Positions 16,340 to 25,217 of a stretch of 64,000 bases of DNA are shown piece after piece; positions within the stretch are counted from its first letter, which is position 1, and each line of letters starts with the position of its first letter. Origin of the DNA: Agromyces sp. ISL-38 (lineage in GTDB: Bacteria; Actinomycetota; Actinomycetes; Actinomycetales; Microbacteriaceae); contig NZ_JAGGPF010000009.1 of NCBI RefSeq assembly GCF_018613935.1, positions 186,001-250,000 of the forward strand, written 5' to 3'. Under the pieces are notes generated by a model. The model worked only from the letters and a program-made list of their open reading frames with translations, ran no database searches and was not told the DNA's origin. The translations under genes were made by a program, and so were the position numbers.

Positions 16340-16762
16340 ATGGGCGTCTTCCGCGACCTGTTCCGGCTCACCAAGGCGGGGCTCGAGCAGACCGCCCGCA
16401 CCGACTACATCGGAAACCTGCGACAATCGGCCGACCTCGCCGAGCAGTTCGCCGGAGTCCAGCCGGGCGATGTCACGGGAACGCATGGCGCGGCCACGGC
16501 GAACCCGTTCCTCAACATGACGATGTACGGGAGCATGACCCAGGGATCTGGGCGGGTGGTCTCGCTGGCCGACAGCGGCAAGCGCATGGGCGATGAGGTG
16601 ATCTACGCCGTGGAGCTCGACATCACGCTGCCCGGCGCCGAGCCCTACCGCACGACGTACAAGACCGTGATCGCCGCGGCGGCACTGCATGGCTGGCAGC
16701 CTGGCGCCATCTTCCCGATTCGGGTGAGTCCCGACGATCGCAACGCCGTGATGCTGGGCTGA
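16340..16762 (+). CDS. hypothetical protein, paralogue of the previous gene
   Basis: The 140-residue protein starts 2 bp after the stop of its neighbour, so the pair is an operon. It shares the LD/EITLPG-x-x-PY-x-T and IRVSPDD-RNAV C-terminal signature and has a different N-terminus (MGVFRDLFRLTKAG). There is no signal peptide or membrane segment. The pair precedes nhaA on the same strand by 17 bp and may be transcribed with it. Function unknown. Confidence 0.72.
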   Translation: MGVFRDLFRLTKAGLEQTARTDYIGNLRQSADLAEQFAGVQPGDVTGTHGAATANPFLNMTMYGSMTQGSGRVVSLADSGKRMGDEVIYAVELDITLPGAEPYRTTYKTVIAAAALHGWQPGAIFPIRVSPDDRNAVMLG

Positions 16763-16779
16763 TTCCTTAGGCTTGGCGC

Positions 16780-18615
16780 ATGAGCAGCGCCGAGGTCACC
16801 GTCGATCGTCCGAGCGCGCTTCGTCGCGTCCGGCGCCGCGGCGGAACGACCGACCGCACGGCGGCGATGCTGTTGCTGCTCTTCACGGTGATCGCGATCG
16901 TGTGGGCGAACTCCCCGTGGGGCGCGACGTACGACCCGTTCTGGGATACCGACGTCGAGGTCGGCATCGGCGGATTCAGGCAACACCTCACCCTGCATCA
17001 GCTCGTGAACGACGGACTGATGGCGTTCTTCTTCTTCACGGTCGGCCTCGAGGTGAAGCGCGAGTTCACCCTTGGCGAGCTCACCGATCGCTCGCGCGCG
17101 GCGGTGCCGGTGATCGCCGCGATCGCCAGCCTGGCGCTGCCCGCAGTGATCTTCCTGGCGCTGAACGCGAGCTCGGGCAACGGGCACGCGTGGGGCATCG
17201 TGATCTCGACCGACACGGCATTCCTGCTCGGAGCACTCGCGGTCATCGGGCCGCAGTTCCCGGCTCGCCTGCGCACCTTCCTCCTCACGCTCGCGGTCGT
17301 CGACGACATCGGTGCGCTCATCGCGATCGCCGTGTTCTACAGTGACGGGCTCCAGCTGGCGCCACTCGCGTTCGTCGCCCTGCTGATCGTAGCGCTCGCA
17401 CTCGTGCGGTTCCTCCCAGTGGCTCGCGGGCCCGCCTACGCGGTGCTCGGCGTCGCGCTCTGGTTCGCCCTCGCCGCGGCCGGCGTGCACCCGACCCTCG
17501 CGGGCGTGGCGGTCGCGCTGCTGATCCCGGTCTTCCCGCCGAAGCGCATGGAGGTCGAGCGCGCGGCCGAGCTCACGCGGGCGTTCCGCGAGTCGCCGAA
17601 CTCCGTCTACGCTCGCGACGCAACCCGCAGCCTCCGCGACTCGATCTCGATCAACGAGCGCCTGCAGACGGAGTGGGGGCCGTACATCGCCTTGGTCGTG
17701 CTGCCGCTGTTCGCGCTCGCCAACGCGGGCGTGCGCCTCGATCCCGCCACGCTGGCGGCCGCGGTCGGCTCGACGCTGGTGTGGGGCGTCGTCGCGGGCC
17801 TCGTGGTCGGCAAGCTGGTCGGCATCGCCGGCGCCACAGCGATCGTGCAGAGGCTGCGCCTCGGCCGGCTCGCACCCGGGCTCACGATGCCGCGCATCGC
17901 CGGCGGCGCGGCGCTCTCGGGCATCGGCTTCACGATCTCCCTCTTCATCGTCGGCCTCGCGATCGAGGACCCCGAGCAGCAGGATCTCGCCCGCGTCGGC
18001 GTGCTCGCGGCATCCGTCATCGCGTTCGCGCTCGGCTGGGCGGTGCTCACCGTGGCCGATCGCGTGCGACCCCCTCAGGCGATCGGGGCGAAGCTCATGC
18101 GCCCCGTCGAACCGGAACGCGACCACATCCGCGGCCGCGCCGACGCTCCCCTCACGATCGTGGAGTACGGCGACTTCGAGTGCCCGTTCTGCAGCCGCGC
18201 CACCGGGTCGATCGACGCGGTGGTCGCGTACTTCGGTGACGAGGTGCGCTGGGTGTGGCGGCACCTGCCACTCGAGCAGATGCATCCGCACGCGAGGGAA
18301 GCGGCGCAGGCGGCTGAGGCGGCCGCACGGCAGGGCCGGTTCCTCGAGATGGCACGCATGATGTTCGCGAACCAGGATCACCTGGAGACCGACGCGCTGT
18401 TCCGTTACGCCGACGAGCTCGGGCTCGACCCCGACCGCTTCGCCGAGGACCTCCGCTCGCCCGAGGTCGTGCGCCGAGTCGAGGACGACGTGCTCGACTG
18501 CGAGCTCATGGATCTGCACTCGACGCCCACGTTCTTCATCGGTGAGCGCCGGCACAAGGGTCCGTACGACTCTGCGAGCCTCATTCGAGCACTCGAGGCT
18601 TCGCGAGATGCGTGA
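16780..18615 (+). CDS. nhaA: Na+/H+ antiporter NhaA fused to a DsbA/thioredoxin-like domain
   Basis: In this 611-residue protein, residues 1 to about 430 are NhaA, with Asp145 (STDTAFLLG) and the paired Asp175/Asp176 (AVVDDIGAL) that carry Na+/H+ exchange. Residues about 450-611 are a DSBA-like thioredoxin-fold domain with an active-site CPFC (468-471) and the cis-Pro segment STPTFFIGERR. E. coli NhaA stops near 388 residues, so the fusion is a real addition. Such fusions are known in actinobacteria, but the redox domain's role is unclear. It probably senses or uses redox state to modulate ion exchange (inference). Confidence 0.9.
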   Translation: MSSAEVTVDRPSALRRVRRRGGTTDRTAAMLLLLFTVIAIVWANSPWGATYDPFWDTDVEVGIGGFRQHLTLHQLVNDGLMAFFFFTVGLEVKREFTLGELTDRSRAAVPVIAAIASLALPAVIFLALNASSGNGHAWGIVISTDTAFLLGALAVIGPQFPARLRTFLLTLAVVDDIGALIAIAVFYSDGLQLAPLAFVALLIVALALVRFLPVARGPAYAVLGVALWFALAAAGVHPTLAGVAVALLIPVFPPKRMEVERAAELTRAFRESPNSVYARDATRSLRDSISINERLQTEWGPYIALVVLPLFALANAGVRLDPATLAAAVGSTLVWGVVAGLVVGKLVGIAGATAIVQRLRLGRLAPGLTMPRIAGGAALSGIGFTISLFIVGLAIEDPEQQDLARVGVLAASVIAFALGWAVLTVADRVRPPQAIGAKLMRPVEPERDHIRGRADAPLTIVEYGDFECPFCSRATGSIDAVVAYFGDEVRWVWRHLPLEQMHPHAREAAQAAEAAARQGRFLEMARMMFANQDHLETDALFRYADELGLDPDRFAEDLRSPEVVRRVEDDVLDCELMDLHSTPTFFIGERRHKGPYDSASLIRALEASRDA

Positions 18616-18636
18616 TCGACGACGAGGAGCAACGGC

Positions 18637-19110
18637 ATGCCGGTGACGAGCGCGGGACTGCTGCTCTACCGCGCGGGCGAGGAGCTCGAGGTGTTCATCG
18701 CGCACATGGGCGGTCCGTTCTGGGCGCGCAAACGCGAGGGCGCGTGGTCGATCCCGAAGGGCGAGCACGACGCCGGCGAAGATCCGCTCGCCGCCGCACG
18801 TCGTGAGTTCGCCGAGGAGATCGGAGCCCCGGCACCGGAGATCGACTACGCCGACCTCGGGTCGTTCCGCTACTCGTCGGGCAAGCTCATCCGCGTGTTC
18901 GCCGGCGCTGCTGCCGACTTCACGGTCGATGAGGTGCGCAGCAACACCTTCGAGGTGGAGTGGCCGCCGCGATCGGGTCGGCGGCAGTCGTTCCCCGAGG
19001 TCGACGAAGCCGCGTGGATCACAGTGACGGAGGCGCGCTCGCTGCTCGTCGTCGGGCAGCGACCCGCCCTCGATGCGCTCGAACGCCTGGTGGCGCCGGC
19101 TGCCGAGTAG
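18637..19110 (+). CDS. NUDIX domain protein
   Basis: The 157-residue protein has a perfect Nudix box: Gly42-x5-Glu48-x7-Arg56-Glu57-x2-Glu60-Glu61-x-Gly63. The N-terminal SAGLLLYR and WSIPKGEHD are typical of small actinobacterial NUDIX proteins annotated as pyrophosphohydrolases (MutT/diadenosine polyphosphate type). It follows nhaA by 21 bp with a GAGGAGCAACGGC Shine-Dalgarno region, so it may share its transcript. Confidence 0.88.
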   Translation: MPVTSAGLLLYRAGEELEVFIAHMGGPFWARKREGAWSIPKGEHDAGEDPLAAARREFAEEIGAPAPEIDYADLGSFRYSSGKLIRVFAGAAADFTVDEVRSNTFEVEWPPRSGRRQSFPEVDEAAWITVTEARSLLVVGQRPALDALERLVAPAAE

Positions 19111-19153
19111 CTCGCCGGACGCCACCCGGGCCGGAGCGCGCGGGTCACGCGGG

Positions 19154-19444
19154 TCACGCGGGCTTCGTGGCCTTGCCGTCGAGCCAGAGCATCTCGGAAT
19201 CGTCGCGGTGCACGCCGTCGGTGCCGACGTGCTTCGCGTCGATCTGCGCCCCCTTCTTGATGACGTGCACGAGCGCCATCGCATGGCCGCGACCGAGGTC
19301 GTAGTCGACCTTCAGCCAGTCGACGATCACACCGGCCTTCACCGCCGGGTCATCGAATCCCTTCTCGTGAGCCAGCTCGACGAACCGGCGCGGCGTCAGA
19401 CCCGTCTTCTCCTCGATGTTGTCGAGATATGCCTGGAACGACAT
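19154..19444 (-). CDS. DUF4287 domain protein
   Basis: The 96-residue protein starts MSFQAYLDNIEEKTGLTPRR and contains GFDDPAVKAGVIVDWLKVDY and LGRGHAMALVHVIKKG, a recognisable DUF4287 protein. The start at 19444 is chosen from GAAAGGACCGAATC upstream. Soluble, no catalytic motif, function unknown. It is the last gene of a minus-strand run with the cupin and the AI-2E permease. Confidence 0.82.
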   Translation of the reverse strand: MSFQAYLDNIEEKTGLTPRRFVELAHEKGFDDPAVKAGVIVDWLKVDYDLGRGHAMALVHVIKKGAQIDAKHVGTDGVHRDDSEMLWLDGKATKPA

Positions 19445-19486
19445 GATTCGGTCCTTTCGGTCGATGGTCGATGGTCGATGCACGGC

Positions 19487-19831
19487 TCACTCGCCGTCGA
19501 GGAACTCCTGCTCGATGTGCGGCGACGCGTGTATGCACATCATCCGCAGGGTACCCGAGCCCTCAGCGCGGAAACGGTGCGGTGTGCGCGGCCCCACGAC
19601 CAAGATGTCGCCGACACCCGCCCGGTGGTCTTCGCCGTCGGCGGTCACCGTGACCTCACCCTCGAGCACCACCCACGTCTCGCTGTAGGGGTGCTGGTGC
19701 AGGTCGGGACCCTGGCCAGGCTGGTTGTCGACGAGGAAGAACGAGACGCCCGATCCGTAGGCTTGGCCCTCGAACTTGACGGTGCGCCCGGCGCCGATCG
19801 TCAGGTCGGATCCTCGAACCGCGGTGAACAT
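19487..19831 (-). CDS. cupin domain protein
   Basis: The 114-residue single cupin has metal-binding residues His45, His47 and Glu51 (LHQHPYSETW) and His85 (RTPHRF), so motif 1 and motif 2 are both complete. It likely binds a divalent metal and may be an isomerase, dioxygenase or storage protein; the fold does not tell which. Its ATG overlaps the permease stop by one base (TGATG), indicating translational coupling. Confidence 0.85.
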   Translation of the reverse strand: MFTAVRGSDLTIGAGRTVKFEGQAYGSGVSFFLVDNQPGQGPDLHQHPYSETWVVLEGEVTVTADGEDHRAGVGDILVVGPRTPHRFRAEGSGTLRMMCIHASPHIEQEFLDGE

Positions 19832-21051
19832 CAGGCGACCGGGGTTCCGCTGGCTGTGCCGGGCGCTTCCGATTCGGCCGCGAGTCGTCGTCGGCGCAGC
19901 GACCGTCGTTCGTCGATCGACGGGTCGGGGCCTTCCCAGACCTTGATGATCGCCCAGCCCACCGCCGCGATCGGAACCGCGAGCACGGCGCCGACGATGC
20001 CGGCGAGGATCGTGCCGGCAGTCAGCGCCACGAGGATGACGAGCGGATGCAGCTTCAGGGACTGCGCCATGACGACGGGTTGTAGGAAGTTGCCCTCGAG
20101 CTGGTTCACGCCGACGACGATCGCCAAGACGATGAGGGCGACGACCGGGCCGTTCGCAACGAGCGCGACGAGGGCGGCGAGGATCCCGGTGATCGTGGCA
20201 CCGACGATCGGGATGAACGAGCCGAGGAAGACGATGACCGCGAGCGGCAGCGCGAGCGGCACCTGCAGGATGGCGAGGCCGATGCCGATTGCGGCCGCGT
20301 CGACGAATGCGATGACGGCGGTGCCGCGCACGTAGCCGCCGAGCACCTTGACGCTCGTCTCGCCGATCCGGCGGCCGCGTTCGTGCCGGGCTCCGCGCAA
20401 GAGACGCAGGAAGAACGTCCAGATGCGGTCGCCGTCCTTGAGGAGGAAGAAGAGCACGACCACGACGAGCAGGGCACCCGTGAGCACTTCCGCCGCCGCC
20501 GACACCCCGGCGAGCGCCCCGGTGCCGAACTCCGCGCTCGTGAAGAAGTCGACGATCGCGTCTCGGGTGGCGGCGATCTGCTCCTGATCGATCGGCAACG
20601 GCAGCGTCTGCAGCCAGACGATCAGGTTGTCGAAGCCCTCGTACGCGGACGCCAGGAGCTCGGGCCATTGCGTGCGAACGGCGAGCACGATGAGCGTGAC
20701 GACGCCGCCGAGCACGAGAATGCCGCCGACCAGCGTGATCCAGGCCGCGAGGAGGGAGCTCAGGCCGTAGCGCCGCAGCAACCGCATGAGCGGAGCCGCC
20801 GCAGCGGCGAGGATGATCGCGATGAGCACGGGGATGATGAGGAGCTTCACCTGCACGAGCGCCCAGACGGCGAGAGCCGCGAGCGCGATGACGATGAGCA
20901 CCTGCAGGCTCCGCGTCGACCAGCGACCGAGGCGATCGTTCCACATGGAGCCGAGGGACGCGCCGGCGGAGACGTCGTCGATATCGCCGTCGACGGCGCC
21001 GTCGCGCGGGGGTTCGAGCGGGGTCGTGTCAGGTCGCTTGGAGAGCCGCAT
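19831..21051 (-). CDS. AI-2E family transporter (second paralogue)
   Basis: The 406-residue membrane protein of family PF01594 has an N-terminal 45-residue hydrophilic region, paired helices VLIVIALAALAVWALVQV and LLIIPVLIAIILAAAAAPL, and the signature FLGSFIPIVGATITGILAAL with the C-terminal LAVPIAAVGWAI. It is a paralogue of the gene at 5832-6962, sharing the family layout and differing in the N-terminus. The cargo is unknown. It leads the permease-cupin-DUF4287 operon. Confidence 0.87.
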   Translation of the reverse strand: MRLSKRPDTTPLEPPRDGAVDGDIDDVSAGASLGSMWNDRLGRWSTRSLQVLIVIALAALAVWALVQVKLLIIPVLIAIILAAAAAPLMRLLRRYGLSSLLAAWITLVGGILVLGGVVTLIVLAVRTQWPELLASAYEGFDNLIVWLQTLPLPIDQEQIAATRDAIVDFFTSAEFGTGALAGVSAAAEVLTGALLVVVVLFFLLKDGDRIWTFFLRLLRGARHERGRRIGETSVKVLGGYVRGTAVIAFVDAAAIGIGLAILQVPLALPLAVIVFLGSFIPIVGATITGILAALVALVANGPVVALIVLAIVVGVNQLEGNFLQPVVMAQSLKLHPLVILVALTAGTILAGIVGAVLAVPIAAVGWAIIKVWEGPDPSIDERRSLRRRRLAAESEAPGTASGTPVA

Positions 21052-21117
21052 TCCGCCACCCTACGGGTCCGCGGCGCCCCTCGCTTCCCCTCGCGGGACG
21101 TCGACGATTCGCTATGG

Positions 21118-21822
21118 TCACGTTTCCGCGCGAATCGCCGCGAGCTGCTCCTCGACCCACTCGGGAACGACGATGCTCGCGGGCCCGTGCCGCACCTCGT
21201 CGAAGAGCGGGGTGATCTCGCTCGCGGCGAGGTTCAGCTCGATCGTGCTGGCGCCGAACTCCGTCGCGGTCATGACGAATCCCGCTGCCGGGTAGACCCC
21301 GCCCGACGTGCCGATCGCGGCGAACAGGTCGCAGCGGAGGAGCGCCTCGTCGATGCGGTCGAGCTCGTAGGGCATCTCACCGAACCAGACGACATCGGGC
21401 CGGAGCATCCGCTCGCCGCAGTTCGGGCACGAGGGCCGTTCGATGAGGTCGGCTGCATGCGGAGCGCGGTCGCCGCACGCCTCGCAGAGCGCCGTGAGGA
21501 GTTCGCCGTGCATATGCACGACTCGCTGGGATCCGGCGCGCTCGTGCAGGTCGTCGACGTTCTGCGTGACGACGAGGAGATCGTCGCCGAGCACCTGCTC
21601 GAGCCGGGCGAGCGCGAGGTGCGCCGTATTCGGCTCGGCTTGTGCCACCGCGCGCCGCCGTGCGTCATAGAAGCGATGCACCGTGTCGGGGTCGCGTGCG
21701 AATCCCTCGGGCGTCGCGACGTCTTCGACGCGGTGTCCCTCCCACAGCCCGCCCGCGTCGCGGAACGTGGGCACGCCGCTTTCGGCCGAGATCCCGGCAC
21801 CGGTCAGGACGACGAACTGCAT
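21118..21822 (-). CDS. cobB: NAD-dependent protein deacylase (sirtuin, CobB-like)
   Basis: The 234-residue class III (SIRT5-like) sirtuin has the NAD-binding motif GAGISAESG (8-16), TQNVDD (86-91), catalytic His105 (VVHMHGE) and zinc cysteines 113, 116, 132 and 135. Tyr52 and Arg55 (FYDARRR) correspond to the residues that give SIRT5/CobB desuccinylase and demalonylase activity. It removes acyl groups from lysines using NAD+ in the cytoplasm. Monocistronic, just upstream of the AI-2E gene. Confidence 0.92.
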   Translation of the reverse strand: MQFVVLTGAGISAESGVPTFRDAGGLWEGHRVEDVATPEGFARDPDTVHRFYDARRRAVAQAEPNTAHLALARLEQVLGDDLLVVTQNVDDLHERAGSQRVVHMHGELLTALCEACGDRAPHAADLIERPSCPNCGERMLRPDVVWFGEMPYELDRIDEALLRCDLFAAIGTSGGVYPAAGFVMTATEFGASTIELNLAASEITPLFDEVRHGPASIVVPEWVEEQLAAIRAET

Positions 21823-21885
21823 GACTCCATTACACCGCTCGTCGGGTGTGCTCCCGGGCGCATCCGACGTGTCTTGGAGATCAGG

Positions 21886-22305
21886 TCAGCGGCTCGAGTC
21901 GCTCGGCGTCGTCGACCAGAGTGCGAGGGCGACGAGGAGGGGTTGGAAGAACAGGCGGATGAACCGCGCCCGGTCGCTCGTGAGCCCGAAGGCATCCCGC
22001 CGGCCGGCCCATTGCGCGAGGTTGCCGGGGAAGATGGCGACGAAGAAGGCCGCGACGATCGCGCCGATCCGCCTGCGCTCCCGAGGCAGCACGAGCAGCG
22101 CGCCGCCAAGGCCGATCTCGGCGACGCCCGACGCGACGACGACCGCGTCGGCGTCCATCGGCACCCAGTCGGGCACCTGAGCCCGGAACTCGCGCCGTGC
22201 CCAGAAGATGTGGCTGGTGCCGGCGAAGACGAGGCCGGATGCCAGGGCGATGCGCCCGAGCGTTCGCGCCGGCGTGGATCGCGGGACGCCGGGCCTCGGG
22301 CTCAT
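21886..22305 (-). CDS. DoxX-like membrane protein
   Basis: The 139-residue protein has four hydrophobic segments and the DoxX family features GLVFAGTSHIFWARREF near the start and SGVAEIGLGGALLVLP in the middle. DoxX-like proteins are small inner-membrane proteins; some associate with redox partners, most are uncharacterised. It is coupled to the upstream 63-residue membrane protein by an ATGA overlap. Confidence 0.8.
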   Translation of the reverse strand: MSPRPGVPRSTPARTLGRIALASGLVFAGTSHIFWARREFRAQVPDWVPMDADAVVVASGVAEIGLGGALLVLPRERRRIGAIVAAFFVAIFPGNLAQWAGRRDAFGLTSDRARFIRLFFQPLLVALALWSTTPSDSSR

Positions 22306-22493
22306 CGCTCGATCGACTTCTCACCGGGCCGCCGCACGAGCGCGCGGAGCACGAAGAACACGATGACCGCGACCACCGCGACGATGGCGAGCTTGGCGAC
22401 GAACCACAGCACATGGAAGGCCACATCGACGAGGATCCACGCGATGATGACGGCGGCGATGACGCCGATGACGGTCCATACGTTCCGACTCAT
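22302..22493 (-). CDS. small hypothetical membrane protein
   Basis: The 63-residue protein is almost wholly hydrophobic up to residue 50: two helices (WTVIGVIAAVIIAWILV and LWFVAKLAIVAVVAVIVFF) and a basic tail ALVRRPGEKSIER. It overlaps the DoxX gene by ATGA, so the pair forms an operon. Function unknown. Confidence 0.65.
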   Translation of the reverse strand: MSRNVWTVIGVIAAVIIAWILVDVAFHVLWFVAKLAIVAVVAVIVFFVLRALVRRPGEKSIER

Positions 22494-22527
22494 GGTTCGA
22501 GGCTAGCCGAGGGCTCCGATGCTCGGC

Positions 22528-23914
22528 TCAGAACGGCGGTGATTCGTTCGTCGTCTCGAGGAGTGGTGGCGGGCCGATCGAGTCGGTGCCGACCGGCATC
22601 CTGCGTTTCGGATGGGAGAGGTGCCTGCGCCCGGCCGGCGACGTCCACTCGAGCACACCGCCCGATTCGTGCCGCACCGACCAGGACGACTCGTGCTTCA
22701 AATGGTGGTGAAGCCTGCAGAGATGGGCGAGGTTGTCGAATGCCGTACGACCCTCGTACTGCCAGTCGACGCTGTGATCGACCTCGCAACCGGCCGCGCG
22801 TCGATTGCAGCCGGGGAACCGGCAGCTGCCATCACGAACCTCGAGCCACCGTTTGAGATCTGCCGGCGGCCGGTAGCTCGTGCGGTCGACGTCGAGCACC
22901 GTGCCGGACACCGGGTGCGTGAGCAGTCGCGTGAACGACGGTGCCTTCGCGGCAAGCCTGCATGCGGTCTCTGCGTCGATCGGTCCGTAGCCGTCGAGCT
23001 CGCCGGGTTCGGCGGAATCGCCGGAGAGCGTCAGAACCGGCACCGTCACGTGCACGGTGGGGTGCACCGTCGCGGCAGCGTCGGCGAACACCGACTCGGC
23101 CGGGAGCCTGCCGTGGAGCAGGAGGTCGCGGGTCGCGTCTGCCCGGAGCTGATCGCGGCATCGGGCGTCACCAGCGCCGCCGCCCTCGCCATCACCGGCT
23201 GATCGGGCGATGCGATCGAGCCGGTCTTTGATGAGCAGCGCGTCTTCAGCGGGCAGGAATGCGTGCAGCCACGCCATGCCCGTCTCGCTCGGTCTCGAGC
23301 TCGACGCGGCGTTCGGCGCGGGCCGCACGGTGACGGGCTGCGATGGACTCGATACGGAGTTCGTCACGCAACGAGCGAGCCCTGCGTCGCAGGGTCGCGG
23401 CGGTGGTGCCGGCGGCGATGAGGGCGAGCCGCTCGTCGAGCCGAGCGCGCAGGCCGGGATCATCGTCGAGGTCATCGGTCTCCTGCACGATGACCGCGGC
23501 GTGGCGGGGGCTGATCTGCCCGTTGCGCATCGCCCGCAAGGTAGCCGGCAGCGTGGTGGACAGGGCCCATGCCTCGGAGATATGCCGTTCCATGGTGCGC
23601 TCGGGCACGTGCAGGGCGGTCGCGAGTTCGGCCGTCACGCTGCGATGGGCCATCTCGCGACGACGCTGCGGAGAAAGCGTGTTCGGAACGAAATCCTCCT
23701 CGCAGCGCAAAGCGTGGCCAACGGTGAGGAAGAGCACGTCGACCTGCATCGCCGCATTCATCGCCTCGACGCGCTGGGCCTGCACGGCCGCCTCGATGAG
23801 CTCTGACAAACCGTCTTGCGCGATCGCGTACGGCGAGCGGGCATCGCCCTCCATCGCCGCTTCGTGGTGCTCGGAATAGCCATCTGACCAGCCATTCGAG
23901 TCACCACCATGCAT
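22528..23914 (-). pseudogene. DUF222-HNH endonuclease family gene with a +1 frameshift
   Basis: Two minus-strand frames carry one gene. The first (23914 to about 23280) gives the DUF222 part (LRARLDERLALIAAGTT and so on). The second (about 23280 to 22528) gives the rest, including the HNH core CRFPGCNRR, CEVDHSVDW and NLAHLCRLHHHLKH. Deleting one C from the CCC at 23279-23281 joins them as VELETERDGMAWLHAFLPAE, the expected DGMAWLHA family motif, for a protein of about 462 residues. As given, the product stops 20 residues after the slip and lacks HNH. These proteins are the 13E12-repeat relatives. A sequencing error is possible. Confidence 0.85.
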
Positions 23915-23933
23915 GCGTTCATTCTAACGGAAT

Positions 23934-23949
23934 TCGAACATGTATTCGA
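23934..23949. promoter_or_regulatory. LexA (SOS) box
   Basis: TCGAAC-ATGT-ATTCGA matches the actinobacterial LexA consensus TCGAAC-N4-GTTCGA at 11 of 12 fixed positions. It lies 19 bp upstream of the DUF222-HNH start. In Mycobacterium tuberculosis several 13E12-repeat genes of this family are LexA-regulated from such boxes, so DNA-damage induction is likely. Confidence 0.68.
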
Positions 23950-24086
23950 TGGTTGTGGAGAACTCCCGGGCGCTCCGACCCGACCCCGCTCGCACGTGGG
24001 CTGCACGCGATGCGGGATACGCTGGCCGTGCGTGCGGGCGCAGCCCCGCGACATCCGCTCGCCTTCGCTTGCCCTTGGAGGACCTC

Positions 24087-25199
24087 GTGCCCGATGCGAA
24101 TTCGCTCGATGCGAACACGACCGACGCGCCGGCGCTGCACCCCGACACCGTCGCCATCATCGCCGGGCGTCCGCCGCACACGCCCGACGAGCCGATGAGC
24201 GTGCCGGTACATCTCACCTCGACGTACGTCGCGGGCGGCGAGCTCGAGTACGGGCGGTACGGCAACCCCTCGTGGACCGCGTTCGAAGACACGCTCGGCG
24301 CCCTCGAGGGCGGACACTGCGTGTCGTTCGCCTCCGGCATGGCCGCGATGGCCGCTGTGCTCGACCTGGTCGCGCCGGGCGGCACGGTCGTGGCACCGCG
24401 CCATTCCTACACGGGCACGGTCGCCATGCTGATGGAGCTCGAGGCGAAGGGCCGCGCGAAGGCCGTCTTCGTCGACATCACCGACATCGAAGCGGTGACG
24501 GATGCCTGCGCGGATGCCGCGATGGTGTGGTTCGAATCACCGACGAACCCGGCGCTCGAGGTCGCCGACATTCCTGCCATCGTGCGAGCGGCCCACGAGC
24601 ACGGAGCCCTCGCCGTGGTGGACAACACGTTCGCGACGCCGCTGCTGCAGCGTCCGCTCGAACACGGCGCCGACCTCGTGGTGCACTCGGCGACGAAGTA
24701 CATCTCGGGGCACAGCGATGTGCTCATGGGCGCCGTGATCGCGGCTTCGGAGAAGCATGCCGACGCGGTCCTGGCGCACCGCTCCATGTTCGGCGCGACG
24801 CCGGCACCGCTCGAGACGTTCCTCGCGTTGCGCGGCCTTCGCACGCTGCCCGTGCGGCTGGAGCGCGCGCAGTCCAACGCGCAGGAGCTCGTGCGGCGAC
24901 TCGCAGGGCATCCGGAGCTCGAGGAGGTGCGCTACCCGGGATTCGGTGCCATCATCTCGATCGTCGTGCGCGGCGGAGCGGAGCCGGCCGACGCACTCGT
25001 GCAGCGCACGAACATCTGGGTGCACGCCACGAGCCTCGGCGGCGTGGAGTCGACGTTCGAGCGCCGCCGCCGGTGGCCATTGGAGCAGCCCACGATTCCC
25101 GAAGGGCTCGTGCGACTCTCGGTAGGACTCGAGCACGTCGACGACCTGCACCGCGATCTCGTGGGAGCGCTCGACTCGCTGGCCGAGGCGGATCGCTGA
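24087..25199 (+). CDS. Cys/Met-metabolism PLP enzyme (cystathionine gamma-synthase/lyase type)
   Basis: The 370-residue gamma-family PLP enzyme has the neighbouring-subunit motif YGRYGNP (55-61), Asp179 (VVDNTFATP) that contacts the pyridine nitrogen, and Schiff-base Lys204 (HSATKYISGHSD). GTG 24087 is chosen because GGAGGA stands at the right distance; the open frame upstream lacks family homology. It probably makes or breaks cystathionine or a related thioether. Synthase, lyase or methionine gamma-lyase cannot be separated without an alignment. Family members run 370-400 residues. Confidence 0.87.
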   Translation: MPDANSLDANTTDAPALHPDTVAIIAGRPPHTPDEPMSVPVHLTSTYVAGGELEYGRYGNPSWTAFEDTLGALEGGHCVSFASGMAAMAAVLDLVAPGGTVVAPRHSYTGTVAMLMELEAKGRAKAVFVDITDIEAVTDACADAAMVWFESPTNPALEVADIPAIVRAAHEHGALAVVDNTFATPLLQRPLEHGADLVVHSATKYISGHSDVLMGAVIAASEKHADAVLAHRSMFGATPAPLETFLALRGLRTLPVRLERAQSNAQELVRRLAGHPELEEVRYPGFGAIISIVVRGGAEPADALVQRTNIWVHATSLGGVESTFERRRRWPLEQPTIPEGLVRLSVGLEHVDDLHRDLVGALDSLAEADR

Positions 25200-25217
25200 G
25201 GAGCGCGGCGCGGGGTC

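Noticed and set aside
16645..19284. 879-codon open frame antisense to nhaA and NUDIX
   Set aside because: Composition-driven shadow: His/Arg/Glu/Asp-rich low-complexity product with no motif, opposite clearly conserved genes.
24525..24538. GGTTCGAATC resembles a tRNA T-loop
   Set aside because: It lies inside the conserved PLP-enzyme coding sequence (VWFESPTNP) and no acceptor, D or anticodon stems surround it.
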